Part shown: positions 46,621-57,969 of the stretch, piece by piece
How the letters are laid out: every line of letters begins with the position of its first letter
Position numbering within the stretch: the first letter of the stretch is position 1
Source of the DNA: Aplysia californica
Taxonomy: Eukaryota; Mollusca; Gastropoda; Aplysiida; Aplysiidae
Direction: 5' to 3'
Length of the DNA stretch: 64,000 nucleotides
Assembly (NCBI RefSeq): GCF_000002075.1
Contig: NW_004797322.1
Coordinates: 102,386 to 166,385, forward strand
Position numbers and translations under genes: made by a program
The notes under the pieces: model-generated
The model's database searches: none
The model's input: only the letters and a program-made list of their open reading frames with translations
Told to the model about the DNA's origin: nothing

Positions 46621-47035
46621 AAAGACAGAGATACTCGATTAAGATTTCCTTTTATGCATGTGACACCTACTACAACACAACGCTGGTCTGTGACTGCCAA
46701 TAGAACAGGGGCATATAAATAGACCCACTACCTTGTCTGTAGGAGGTGTAACCCCTTCAATGACGAAGTGTTGCACATGGACCCCAACCCTCTGGGATCC
46801 GTGTGCGACACTCACTTTGGTGTATCTTCCTTTTCTCCTTCCTTCTTTCTTTCTCCTTCTATCTTTCTTCCCACCGCTGACCTCATGTGCAGCAAAAAGA
46901 GAGGTCACCCATCCCACAGAGTGGGCGCCTTGTTGACCGTGAGGTGCGACCCGTGCGGAGGGAAACCGGGCACCTGGCGGTTGAGGTAAGATCAGTCTAC
47001 GGACTGTCCCTCACCAACACACCTCTTTGGCCCAG
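46560..47035. repeat. Possible dispersed repeat, unclassified
   Basis: GCGGGATACAACATCC near 46599 resembles GTGGGATACAAAATACC at 14881, both followed by AGACAGAGATACT. An AGTGGGTCTATTTATAT block (minus strand, near 46715-46731) recurs inside the minisatellite at 48200. This suggests a dispersed family with no coding content. Confidence 0.4.
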
Positions 47036-47054
47036 GTGTTCCTCTTATGTATGT

Positions 47055-48640
47055 ATAGTATAAGGTTTTACGGCGCTCGCAACTGCTAAGGTCATATGAG
47101 CGCGCGAAACACAAGTTGTTCACCTCTGCGAAAGTTCACTTCACGACTGGCTAACTAATTTACTTTAAAATGCTAAAAAGTTAAAATATTCAAATTCGGT
47201 GTAAATACATTTGTGATCTAAAACAACTTTTAAGTAACAATAAATTTTTTAAATAATATCAAATTCACTCTACAACTCGCCATAAAGGCCAATGGCCTTT
47301 ATAAAATTTAAAATTCTGCTGGGAACAACGACGGAAAAAATATCCTGCAATTTCTTGCATTTATATTTCCTTCGGATCTCTCCAAAGTCTAGACATTCTG
47401 TTAAAATGTGTCTAATGGTAAAATCTGTGTCGCATCCGACACAGAACGGCTTCTCATCTACCTGTAGGAGGTATTTGTGGGTCAGGGCCGTGTGTCCGAT
47501 GCGCAATCGAGTAAAAATGACTTCGTCTGTTCGGGAGAGGTCCGAAGGATTTCGCTGTTTCAGTTTGGGTTTTATTTCATATAGTTTATTATTTTTCTGG
47601 TTTTCCCAGTGGCTCTCCCACAGACTGGAGGGGTACTTTTTTACTTTATTTCTAAAGTCAGTCTGTGGGAGAGTGTTTGTCGTTGATCCCAGCAGAAGGG
47701 ATGAAGCTTTCTTCGCCAGGTCGTCTACCTGCTCGTTTCCTCGAAAGCCCACATGGCTGGGTATCCATGCGAACATGATGTTTTCCCTGTTTCGGATAGT
47801 GTATGAATTTTCTGTTGTAGCCTAACTATTTTTGGGTGTAAGAGTGTGTAGTTTGTGAGTGAGGTGATGCAAGACAGAGAGTCAGAAAGGATTAGGAAAG
47901 ATTTGTTTGGAGAATTTTCTACGGAGTCCAGTGCCATGTCAATGGCAGTGGCCTCTGCAGAGAAAATGGAGGCTTCAGGATGGAGTCTCCTCTGGTGTGT
48001 ACTGTTGGGAGATAGGGTAGTGGCGCCCACTTCATTGTCTTTTTTGGAGCCATCTGTGAAGATGAGCTCCGCACCGGGGTATTTATCTATCTGTGAAGAT
48101 GAGCTCCGCACCGGGGTATTTATCTATCTGTGAAGATGAGCTCCGCACCGGGGTATTTATCTATCTGTGAAGATAAGCTCCCTTCTGCAGACGAAGCAGT
48201 GGGTCTATTTATATCCCCCCGACCCACTGGGGGTACTGTGAAGATGAGCTCCGCACCGGGGTATTTATCCATCTGTGAAGATGAGCTCCGCACCGGGGTA
48301 TTTATCTATCTGTGAAGATAAGCTCCGCACCGGGGTATTTATCTATCTGTGAAGATGAGCTCCGCACCGGGGTATTTATCTATCTGTGAAGATGAGCTCC
48401 GCACCGGGGTATTTATCCATCTGTGAAGATGAGCTCCGCACCGGGGTATTTATCTATCTGTGAAGATGAGCTCCGCACCGGGGTATGTATCTATTGGTTT
48501 TTTGTATTCTGCTTTAAAAGTTTTGGTGTTTGTGCTTTCTTTGTTGTGTGTGGTCAGCTGCAAGTCTACTTTTGCCTTGGTGAGGTGCCATGGAGGGAGG
48601 TCGGGGAAAAGAAATTGTATCATTGCCTATAGGCTCGAAA
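47055..48640 (-). mobile_element. Jockey-like LINE, 5'-truncated, with internal minisatellite
   Basis: From the 5' side (48640) the minus strand encodes PPWHLTKAKVDLQLTTHNKE, then the RNase H domain: KYPGAELIFTDGSKKD (first Asp), FSAEATAIDMALDS (Glu), LILSDSLSCITSL (second Asp), FAWIPSHVGFRGNEQVDDLA (His and last Asp). A CVGCDTDFTIRHILTEC zinc knuckle and the C-terminus AIGLYGEL follow. The 3' UTR ends in the GCGCTCATATGACC...GCGCCGTAAAACC tail. It has one frame break near 47770-47830 and a repeat expansion at 48054-48494. Confidence 0.88.
48054..48494. repeat. 37-bp minisatellite inside the LINE ORF
   Basis: Ten good units (CTGTGAAGATGAGCTCCGCA plus CCGGGGTATTTATCTAT) and one degenerate unit at 48165 that carries about 34 bp of foreign sequence. 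Units start at 48054, 48091, 48128, 48165, 48236, 48273, 48310, 48347, 48384, 48421 and 48458. The unit spans the codons for KYPGAELIFTD of RNase H. Confidence 0.97.
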
Positions 48641-49139
48641 GAAAGGAAACGGCTCATGATCCTCCTACAAAATGCAGGAAATCACGAGCATAACTGTGAG
48701 GTAAGGAATTTTTGTTGCTGAATGGCCCTAATTCTTTCAAAATCAACAATTTTTGGTATGCAATAACTGAGTTTGGTCAATTTATTTTCATGATAGGTAT
48801 TTACTGAAGTTTTCTCACATCCCTATTGTTCTGAAATCTATTTTCTTAATAAGAACATGATCAAGGGCATATTAAAAATTTGTGGCTCCCATCTTCAGGT
48901 AAGTTCATTTGTTATCATAAGTATGAGATTGTGCATTGCTACATCAGGTCAAGTCAGAGAATAAAGAGATTGTCCCAAAGTTATTAAAGTTAAAACCTTG
49001 ATACTCCATCTGGTCTTACTTGGTTGTTCAACTTAAAGCTGGTGTTTTATTTTAAAAATTATCTATGTGTGTGTGTGTGTGTGCCCAAGTTCGTACGTGT
49101 CTGCCTGCACAAAAATATTTTTGTTATTGACTGAGGTTT

Positions 49140-50330
49140 CAATATGCTCCTTCTTATCCAGGTTTTGAGGAATGGTTGTGGGGAAATCACGGTAAGCAGG
49201 CAACCCACCATCCAAGAAACTTCCAGGCCTGAATTGTATCTCCCTTGCACAGAATGCAAAGCATGGATTTTTAAAAAAAGCCTCAGCCTACATTCCAAAA
49301 CATGTCCTGCTGGAACTCTGACAAAAATTTCTAGAGAAACAGCAGGATGCCGCAATCACCTTTCCTTCAGCTGGATTCTGATGAGGGTGAAATTGAAGAC
49401 ATCATCTCCAAAATGAAAGAAACCAACAAAAACCCAAGACTTCATCAGATCTGCATGCATGATGTACCCGTCCAGAAAATTCTGCAGAGGGCTTGTCCAC
49501 AAATTAGGACCTTTGGAGGAGCAGCGTCGTAAAGACAAAGACAACATCAGAACGAAAGTTAGGGCAGTAGGTAGACTTGTAAGACTGAATGAAAAATCAA
49601 ATCAGGATTTGGACTTGTCAGCTTTACTCAAACCAACACATTTCCGGCTGATAGTAGAAACAGTGAGAGACATGGGCCTGGGTGTGGTACTGAAATGACA
49701 CTGAGATCTAGCACATCAGCTAGTCCAGTTTGGACTTTAATACACCCTTTTGGACATTAAGTACGCTATAAATCATCAGAGGTGGAGCACTCGGTCCCCT
49801 TGAGGGGCACCAGAAGGTTAAAAATGTCTCCAAAATACCACATGGAATAATTATGTCAAAGTGGCAACCCACGAGCCTCTTGCTGACAATGAGAAAGTTG
49901 GAGCGCTGAAGAGTGAAGGAATTTTTATGGCCAATATGAAACGTCTTGAATCAGACAAAAGTGCCCCACTTATTAGAGAAAGAAGCCAGGGTGTTGCTGA
50001 TACTGTTTTGTGCTCTGGATGTAGGGTTTTTTATGATGCTAAAAGCATCTTTAAACACAAACGGCTATGTGAAAAAAATGCGTCAGACCTTTCAAAGACA
50101 ATAAAGTTGAATGAATTGTCAGGTAATGCAACTCTAGCTGGAGTTGATGGTGACTTCAAAGAAAACATTCTAGATAGGTTCAGAAAGAATGAAGTGGGAG
50201 AGATTTGCAGGACAGATTTTGTGACACTTCTATTTGGGAAGAAACGGAGGGTAAGTCCGTTAAAAGGAAAGAGCAAGTATTACAATATCAGAAATGAGGG
50301 TTCTAGCGAATCTAATTTTGATATTTAGAC
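49140..50330 (+). pseudogene. N-terminal zinc-finger exons of a tyrosine-recombinase-type (Crypton-like?) element, two copies
   Basis: The first copy: VLRNGCGEITVSRQP, then YLPCTECKAWIFKKSLSLHS-KTC, later VHKLGPLEEQRRKDKD and VRAVGRLVRLNEK..LLKPTHFRLIVETV. The second: MANMKRLESDKSAPLIRERS, VLCSGCRVFYDAKSIFKHKR and LC, then ILDRFRKNEVGEICRTDFV. This C..C...H...C finger and helical region precede tyrosine-recombinase-like domains in many invertebrate proteins. No recombinase domain is visible here, so the class is inferred. Frame breaks separate the parts. Confidence 0.45.
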
Positions 50331-50373
50331 AGGAGTGTGGTGATGGGAAAGCATCTGGACATGACATTTTAGA

Positions 50374-51225
50374 TTACAGATGGTTTGATTTTCTGGAAAA
50401 TGCAATATAAAAAATGTGTGCAAAGGACTGTGGGCAGGTAAAGGCTGGATTGAAGGTTACCAAGAGCTCACCCCGAGGACACTGATGTCGCTGGGAAAGG
50501 AGCGAGCCCTCATGACTCCCCCAAACGTGGAAAGATGGTTTTGCGACCTGAAAAGCCATGTGGATTCTCAGGACCCCACCTTTCTATGTGACCCATCTTG
50601 CATTTTCAATGCGGATGAGAGCGGATTCAGTTTTGATCCCAAGTCGAGAAAGGTGTGTTTCATAAATTATATAAATGTTGTATCCTTTAAAGGTAGATCA
50701 ACTGATATTTAGATTGTTAATTCATTATAACTGCTGAATCAGCCTGGTTACATCTACTTTGAGCTCAAAAGGATCTGCTTCAGCTATGAACTCACTCTAT
50801 TTAACATGAACTTGTCGCTAAATATGATAAATTATACATTCTCTGTTTTATCAGAAATATTGCATTATGGAAACTATTCGGATTTAACTGCAATAATAAA
50901 TTTAGTTCACATTAAACTGATGCCCATGTAAGAGCAAACTTCTTCACGCCAAATACTTATCGGTTCATAAGATAATTGAGCTCGACTTTTAGCGTTATTA
51001 AAGGGAAAGCTTAAACTTTAACGCTGTATTCCCTTAGGTGATAACGTGGAAAGGGGTGAAGACAGTTTACACAGTGTCAGCGAATATGAAGACACGGATC
51101 AGGTCACAGTGTTGGCCAGCATGAATGCTGCGGGGTTTTACCTCTACCTTCACTGTTGATCTACACTTACAAAAGGTTACCCGAAAAGAACCTGTAGGAA
51201 GATTTCCCTGAGGTTTTGCTGCAGG
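50374..51225 (+). pseudogene. pogo-like transposase fragment
   Basis: TPPNVERWFCDLKSHVDSQD, CIFNADESGFSFDPKSRKV (first catalytic Asp, in NADESGFS) and, after a 300-bp gap, VITWKGVKTVYTVSANMKTR are the pogo catalytic start. Later catalytic blocks are missing. Confidence 0.65.
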
Positions 51226-51274
51226 TCAGAAAATTAATAAGTTGTCCAGTGACGTTTTTTTAATTAGTTTTGTT

Positions 51275-51443
51275 TTTAGTTTAGTAACCGGTAACCCATT
51301 TGCAACCCAAAATAGGTCATGTAAGTGCCAAAGATTAGAAGCGTTACAAGAGAGTAACGAACATTTAAAAAGAAGTAGGAGAGAAAAGGATGTTTGATAT
51401 GAAAGAAGGAGCAAACCACACTAGAGCATCCGCCAACCAGCCA
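51275..51443 (-). mobile_element. Family B repeat, copy 6
   Basis: GTGCCAAAGATTAGAAGCG, GTTACAAGAGAGTAACGAAC and CACTAGAGCATCCGCCAACC in family order. It lies between the pogo fragment and the second DDE-family locus. Confidence 0.8.
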
Positions 51444-51869
51444 CTACATCTACGCTTTTCTAGAATTTAAGATGATGAATTGTTTCAGCTGTCCAGTGAG
51501 GCTTTTTTTACATTTCAAGATAATGAAGTGTTATACTTTTTTTTTAAAATACTCTTAAATAGTATATAAATGCCATAAAAGACAGTGTCCTGCAGCCTCC
51601 ATACTGTAGACAAAGAAATTAAACGTACAAACTTAAAAATGTTCTTTCACAAGTGGATGTTCTGGTGCATAATACATAGCTTAAATACTCCTGCGGGTAT
51701 CTGACAACGGCTGGATCACCTCAGACATTGACCCTGAACAAAGAAAGCCGTATTTCTATCACGTGACCGGGAACTCTCGAACATTCCATGTTCCTGTAGT
51801 CACATGACGGACGTCTTCGAGTACACAGCTGGTCTGGACTTCTACGCGGAACGGTAAGTGCACAAGGTG

Positions 51870-53197
51870 GCTAAGGCACATTTGCAGACCTCAGCCTCAT
51901 GCCTGGTCTTCATGTCCAGCGAGCCTTCTATGGCAGCGAACACGGTAAAGGTGAGGCTGATGTTTTTTCTAAACTGATTGCCGCAGCAGTCAAGGGCGGG
52001 AGGAACTTCAGGGACGCAAAGTATCTGTTCGACTGGGCCTCCGAATTCCACTCAAAAGGGGATGGAATGAGCAGGCACTCATTCTTCCTCATTCCTGTCG
52101 GGGATGTTCCAAGGAAGAGACCACGGTCTGAAATTTCAACAGTGCCTGGTATGACCTGTTTGTTTTTTTGTTTGTCAGTTTAATTTTTGTTCCCATAATC
52201 TTTCACCACTCTGTCTTTCTATATCATCTTTACTGGTGTACCCATTTTGTCTCATGCACATTTTTCAGGTACAAGAAAAATGCACCAGGTGGAAAGGCTG
52301 GATGATTATATTATTCGGAGTCGGCAGCTGGCATGCTTCTGTTGTGCCTGCAGAACAGGGTTGACAGCATGTTGCATCAACAAAGAAATTGTTGGCGCCT
52401 TCACCACGCACAAGCTGAAAAAGAGGTAAGCTTTATGAGGCAACATCTGTAATCTATCTTTGAATTGCCAGCATGTGTGGTTCACACTTTCTATCTGTGT
52501 TTAAGGGAGAAGACTGTGCATAGTTTGTAATTATCTCCACAGCTCCACTGTGCTGGATGATGCAATGTTGGAGGACCCAGAGGAAGCTGCTGTAATTTTA
52601 AATTTGGCGTAACTGTACTTCAATATATTTTGGAAATGTGTATTCATACCAGATATATGCAACTTTTGAACATTTATTGAGCATGTAGAATGTTCTGTTT
52701 GTACCTTGTCTAACCTGTGGGTTCTTTTTCTTTTTTTACAGCTTCCGTGTGGGCGATTATTTACGCTGGACAGCGTCTATGGGTAAGAAGACTAAAACTT
52801 ACAATGTCCTGGTAAGCATTGATTATAGTTATAATTGGAAGAAGACATAAACTGCAATACGTTACAATTAGCACTGCATTCAAAATAAACCAAATGTTAG
52901 AGTGAGAACGGTCTATGAATTGAAATGAAATAGTCTTACCGTAGGAGTGACTTGCAACGTTGACAAATGGTTTCGTGACTTTGGTGTTCACAGGTCCTTG
53001 AAGTGATCGAACCAGGCCATACCTACCACGTCTCTTGCATGCGGCAAAAGCAGGAGAGCAGCAGCAAACAAACTAGAGATGCCTGGTTCTTTCCGGAAAT
53101 TGCTGACTTGACAACATTGACAGTGGGGGTGGACAATTTGAAAAAACTTGGAAGACCCCCACTTTCAACCTCACAAATCCCTATATTTTTTAATTAA
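51870..53197 (+). pseudogene. DDE-family transposase-like gene, 3' half (second locus)
   Basis: Exons: about 51870-52148 (GTFADLSLMPG, RAFYGSEHGKGEADVFSKLI with the HGK..D site), 52269-52425 (GTRKMHQVERLDDYIIRSRQ, CFCCACR), about 52543-52591, 52742-52811 (FRVGDYLRWTASMGKKTKTY) and 52994-53197 (VLEVIEPGHTYHVSCMRQKQ, then a FFPEIAD block). The last two form a Tudor/SH3-like end module. Four junctions have good GT/AG sites. The phase between the third and fourth exons does not agree, and the first two catalytic sites are absent, so it is a 5'-deleted copy. Confidence 0.6.
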
Positions 53198-53550
53198 TTA
53201 AAGCTTTCCTGTGATTTTAATTGCTTATGCTTTTTGTCTTTAATTACTAGTCATAATGATGCATGGTTTGTGTTTTTATCTGTTTAAAAAGGAATTTACG
53301 AGCATGTCTAATAACCCGTCCGACTCACCATGAAAATGTTTTAATTACTCAATTACTCTTCTTCTGAGACATATTATGCTCCTCTCCAAGGAGTAGTGTA
53401 AACAGTATTCTCTTTTTTATCACACACACTTATTTGATATACATTTCCCATTGATTTTCTATGTTTACATCATGGAGTATTTTTTGAGAAATAACGGTCC
53501 AAATGATATTTTTCCAATTTTCAGGGGAGATAACCCAATAATTAAATATA

Positions 53551-54345
53551 CAGTAAAACCTGTGTAAGACGGTCACCCATTGTCAAGGAGAAAAGTGGCC
53601 GTATAAGACAGGTGGCCGTCTTAGGCAGGACTGATCAAAACGAAATAAAAACAACCATTCCCATCTGAGGTCCCAATCGAAAGTAGCCTCATTGTTGTTG
53701 TTTTTGTTGTCGTTGGTTTGTACATGTATTTTGTTTGTTATTTTGTTGCGGATTTTGTGCAAAGGTGACAATAAAACGAAATGTATCAGACGAGGAAGAC
53801 CGAGTGCCATGTTAAAACAAACACATTTGTCGCCACCACTCGGAGAACGAGCGACGCTTCTGTGATGGGTTCATGTTGACGTCCTTTTTTACTTTGTTAC
53901 AGAGTGGGTAAACAGTGACCACTCATCTCCCTTAAGATTTGTGTACGAGTTTTGGGCGGGGCTTATGGGTTATGAGGGATCACATGCTTACCTCACCAGC
54001 TGCTGAAAATTGGTACCCATTGGTCAACAATGGGAGAGGCCTACGCAACATGACCGGTTGGAGGGACTACCTAACAACGACAGGTGATTGAATTATGACG
54101 GCTCACCCACAACGCCAGGGGCCAATGCACAATTGACGACAAAACGTAATGGAGTCACTATAAGGTGGCCGTCTAAGACAGGTGTTATATTACTTAGTGT
54201 GATAGGGGTTGTGTGTTAAAATATGGTGGCCGCGGCCGCGTTGGACAGGTGCCCGTTTTACACAGTTAAATTATATAGAAAAAACGCAAGGGGGGAAATG
54301 GAAAGTGGCCGCTTGTACAGGTGGCCGCCAGGGCAGGTCCGACTG
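53551..54345. mobile_element. pogo-like MITE, 795 bp
   Basis: The left end TA|CAGTAAAACCTGTGTAAGAC and right end reversed TA|CAGTCGGACCTGCCCTGG have TA on both sides and the CAGT/ACTG ends typical of pogo. GTGGCCG...AAGACAGGTGG blocks recur within each end. The interior is non-coding. Confidence 0.8.
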
Positions 54346-54512
54346 TATTTATTTTGCCTCTAAATTGACCATTTTCAGGTTAATTTTCATAAAAACTTGT
54401 AATCTTATACATTTTAAATTGCTTTTTAATATTATGAAGAACTCAGGGATGTTTTGCCTTTTGTTTGACAATTACAGATATTATTATTCGTTTCGTTTTT
54501 CGTTTTGTAAAG

Positions 54513-54880
54513 TGTTTTACGGCGCTCGTAACTGCATAAGGTCATATGAGCGCGCGGGACACACCCAATATTTTCAGATGGTAGGAAATTTTGAATTTTG
54601 CCCGGGTGGCGGCCGAAGCCTACTCTTATCGATTTTAGACCACCAAGGGATCTTTAACGTGCGCAACTTGCACACAGGCCCTCCGAGATTTTTCGCCCTT
54701 GTCCGAGAAGGCTAGGTGTAGATCTTTCCTACCAGAAGATCAGGGGTGTGGCTGAAAGACAGCAGTAAGAAGAAGCGAAGGAGTAGCAGTAGAAAGGCTG
54801 CAGAAAGAATCAGGAGCCCAGAAGGCAAAGGAGGTGAGGGGGTTGGGGCAGAAAGAGGAGACGAAAGCAGACGACACTTT
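54513..54880 (-). mobile_element. SINE family A, 5'-truncated copy
   Basis: Carries the shared tail (GTGTTTTACGGCGCTCGTAA at 54513), the central block and CTAGGTGTAGATCTTTCC as at 7433-7800. The tRNA head is missing. Confidence 0.85.
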
Positions 54881-55700
54881 GTTTTAATTTGTATATATTT
54901 TATGTTGTCTTACATTGGAAATTTTCTGTTAAGTATGAAAGGATGGAATTTCCCAGTTAGCTGATGGATTTACCCCGCCGGTAAGATTTCTCCCAAATAA
55001 GTAAAAATTAATTTTTCAAACAAAACAGTTGAGGAATAACAAAAACATAACCAGTAAACTTTAGGTAGGGAAGAGGCGGGAGAGTTGAGCTGGGAGGCGA
55101 GTTGATCCACCCCTCCTATCTCTTTAATACGGCTAGCTGCTGTATTGTAAATAGCCTCCCTTACAAGCACATCCCTTTCCCAGAGTCGTGTGTCAGACGT
55201 GAGAAGCTCATGACCATTGTGTTTAATCTAGATACAGAACATTGATTTGGGAACTGAAAAGTAAATTTCTAGGTAAGTTGCATTCTTTCTCATCTTGTGT
55301 GTATGAATACTGCAACCTAGATTTTGGACATGTCCTGCTGTAGACTGTACACTTTCTCACTCTGACTGCTGGAGTTTTAATTGTTTGTGGTTCCAGGAAG
55401 GCCTGTGTTAGGTCTAAAAATAGATCATCCCCCCCATAAGGTGAAGTTGTGCCAGTTTGAAAAGGAGGGTTGAGCCAGGTGGCTCAACTCTCTCATATCA
55501 CAGGAGAGAACTTCTGGTGCCTATTTTCCATAATTCAGCCTGTTGGTGCGACAACTGGGCTACATTATTGAATGAACTGAATCTGATCGGATTTTATTTC
55601 AATTAGATCTAGTCTAGTAGTTGCCACTTTAAGATTGCATAATATCAATGAATTGTAAGACTTTTTTCTACAGAATTGGTGCTAACACATTCAATTTTAA
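54881..55700. other. 5' flank of a pogo gene
   Basis: AT-rich. GTTGAGC...GGTGG-type blocks recur at about 55090 and 55470. An acceptor-like TTTATTGCAG lies at 55723-55732. Confidence 0.4.
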
Positions 55701-55734
55701 ATGAACTTTCCTCTGTTTTCTTTATTGCAGGACC

Positions 55735-56515
55735 ATGCCTAGAGTCTACAAACGGACAAGCACAAAAGGCACATCAAAAGATGTTCTGGAAAGAGCTCAA
55801 CAGCGGGTTCATGATGGTGCAAGCATACGAGCCTCGGTGAAAGAGTTCAATATTGATCGGATGACATTGGCACGATTTATCAAGAAACAGACAGCTGAAC
55901 CAGATGCCAGTTTTGGATATATGTCAATTGCAAAGTGAGGAACATGATATTTGCACCTCACATGGAGCGTGACCTTTCAGATCATGTCAACCAGCTGGCA
56001 AAAATGTTTCACGGCCTGTCGAAGGAAAAGGTGCTTCAGCTTGCATACAAGTTTGCCACTGCTAAAAGTAACAGAGTGCCATCATCCTGGACAGTCAACG
56101 AGAAAGCAAGACAGGATTTCTGGTTGTCCTTTTAAGAGAGAAATGGACTTGCAATCAGGTCACCAGAGGTCACATCTCTGGCCAGAGCAAGTGCCTTCAA
56201 TCAGCACACAGTGGGTGAATTCTACGAAAACCTTTCCACAGTGATGGATTGCTACAAATTTTCTCCAAATGACATCTATAATTTGGATGAAACAGGTGTC
56301 CACACTGATCAGGACCCAGGCTATGTGGTCTCAGAACGTGGGATCAAGCTAGTTGGATCTGTCACCTCAGCAGAAAGAGGAGAGCTTGTCACACTTGTGT
56401 ACACAACAAATGCAGCAGGATCTGTGATACCTCCCATGTTCGTTTTCCCTAGGGTGAACTTCAGAGAGCATTTCTTGCGTGGTGCACCTAATGGCTCCAT
56501 CGGATGGGCGAGAAG
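55735..56515 (+). pseudogene. pogo-type transposase, truncated by a LINE insertion
   Basis: MPRVYKRTSTKGTSKDVLER and IDRMTLARFIKKQ are a Psq-type helix-turn-helix. After a frame shift near 55935 come HVNQLAKMFHGLSKEK, then a TAA near 56133, NGLAIRSPEVTSLARA, DIYNLDETGVHTDQDPGYVV (first Asp) and ERGELVTLVYTTNAAGSVIPP. It stops where the LINE begins at about 56515. The second and third catalytic Asp are absent. Confidence 0.85.
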
Positions 56516-57690
56516 TAGTAGTAGTAGTATAGGGTTTTACGACGCTCGCAACTGCATAAGGTTATATGAGCGCGCGAAACACAAGTTGTTTTCATTCCCA
56601 ACAGTTCACTGCACGGTTGGTTATCTTTTGGAGTTTTAAATGCTAAAATATTAAAATTCGGTGTAAATATATTTTTAATTTAAAACAACTTTTTAAAATA
56701 ACAATAAAAATTTTTAATAGTACAATTTCACGTTATAATTTGCCATAAAGGCCAATGGCCATCGTAAAGTTCAAAATTCTACTGGGACCAACGACGGAAA
56801 AAATGTCTTGCAATTTCTTGCATTTATAATATTTCCTTCGGATCTCTCCAAAGTCTAGACATTCGGTTAAGATGTGTCTAATGGTAAAATCTGTGTCGCA
56901 TCCGACACAGAACGGCTTCTCATCTCCCTGTAGGAGGTATTTGTGGGTCAGGGCCGTGTGTCCGATGCGCAATCAAGTAAAAATGACTTCGTCTCTTCTG
57001 GAGAGGTCCGAAGGATTTCGCTGTTCTAGTTTGGGTTTTATAACATACAGTTTATTGTTTTTCTGTTTTTCCCAGTGGCTCTCCAACAGACTGGAGGTGT
57101 ACTCTTTGACTTTATTTCTAAACTCAGTCTGTGGGAGAGTGTTTGTCGTTGATCCCAGCAGAAGGGATGAGGCTTTCTTCGCCAGGTCGCCTACCTGCTC
57201 GTTTCCTCGGAGGCCCACATGGCTAGGTATCCATGCGAACATGGTGTTTTTTCCTGTTTCGGATAGTGTGTGAATTTTCTGTTGTAGCCTAACTATTTTT
57301 GGATGTAGGAGTGTGTAGTTTGTGAGGGAGGTGATGCAAGACAGAGAGTCAGAAAGGATAAGGAAAGATTTGTTAGAAGAGTTTTCTACGGAGTCCAGTG
57401 CCATGTTATTTGGTTGGGTTATTTTGAGGGGGTAATTTGGTGGGATATATACTTGTCTGTGGAGTGTGTTGTTGTCGGTGTAGATGGTGGTACCACCGGA
57501 AGCAATCTGGTTCTCCGCGTGAATGTGATGGTACGCAGTAAATCCTCTTAAGTCTATGGTTGAAGCCGGGGCAAATTTTGTTTCTTGAATACAGGCCACC
57601 CGTGGGCACAGTGTGGCCTGTAAATGTTGCAATACTGCAATGGAAGGTCGGATTCCGCCGGCATTCCATTGCAGGACCGCCATTATATCT
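56515..57690 (-). mobile_element. Internally deleted Jockey-like LINE (endonuclease start joined to RNase H)
   Basis: The minus strand starts at about 57683 with MAVLQWNAGGIRPSIAVLQH and ACIQETKFAP, the N-terminal endonuclease motifs of ORF2. It runs to NYPLKITQPN and then directly into MALDSVENSSNKSFLILSDS of RNase H, in the same frame. Most of the endonuclease, all reverse transcriptase and the first part of RNase H are gone. It ends with CVGCDTDFTIRHILTEC and the standard tail at 56525, followed by an (AGT)n tail at 56506-56524. Confidence 0.9.
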
Positions 57691-57969
57691 TTTTAGCTTT
57701 GATTTTGGAGCTCATAGGCCCCGGCTGTTATTTTGTTTGGACAAGAAGATGGTGATTTGGAATGATATTTTATGGCATTTTTTTTTCTAAAATCTTTAAT
57801 AACTTGGTTTAGTGTTCTTGATTTCACGGAAATTAATTCCAAGTTGATTTAAATCTAATTTTGTCTAAATCTAGTTCATATTCGGATAGATCTAGAATCT
57901 AGATGATACTCCATTGCTTTACTTAATTTCAAATATATCCCATTATATTTGCTGCACTGTCCATTTTAG

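Noticed and set aside
48040-48490. The unit-and-spacer look of a CRISPR array
   Set aside because: Units are contiguous 37-bp copies without unique spacers, the DNA is eukaryotic, and the unit matches the surrounding LINE coding sequence.
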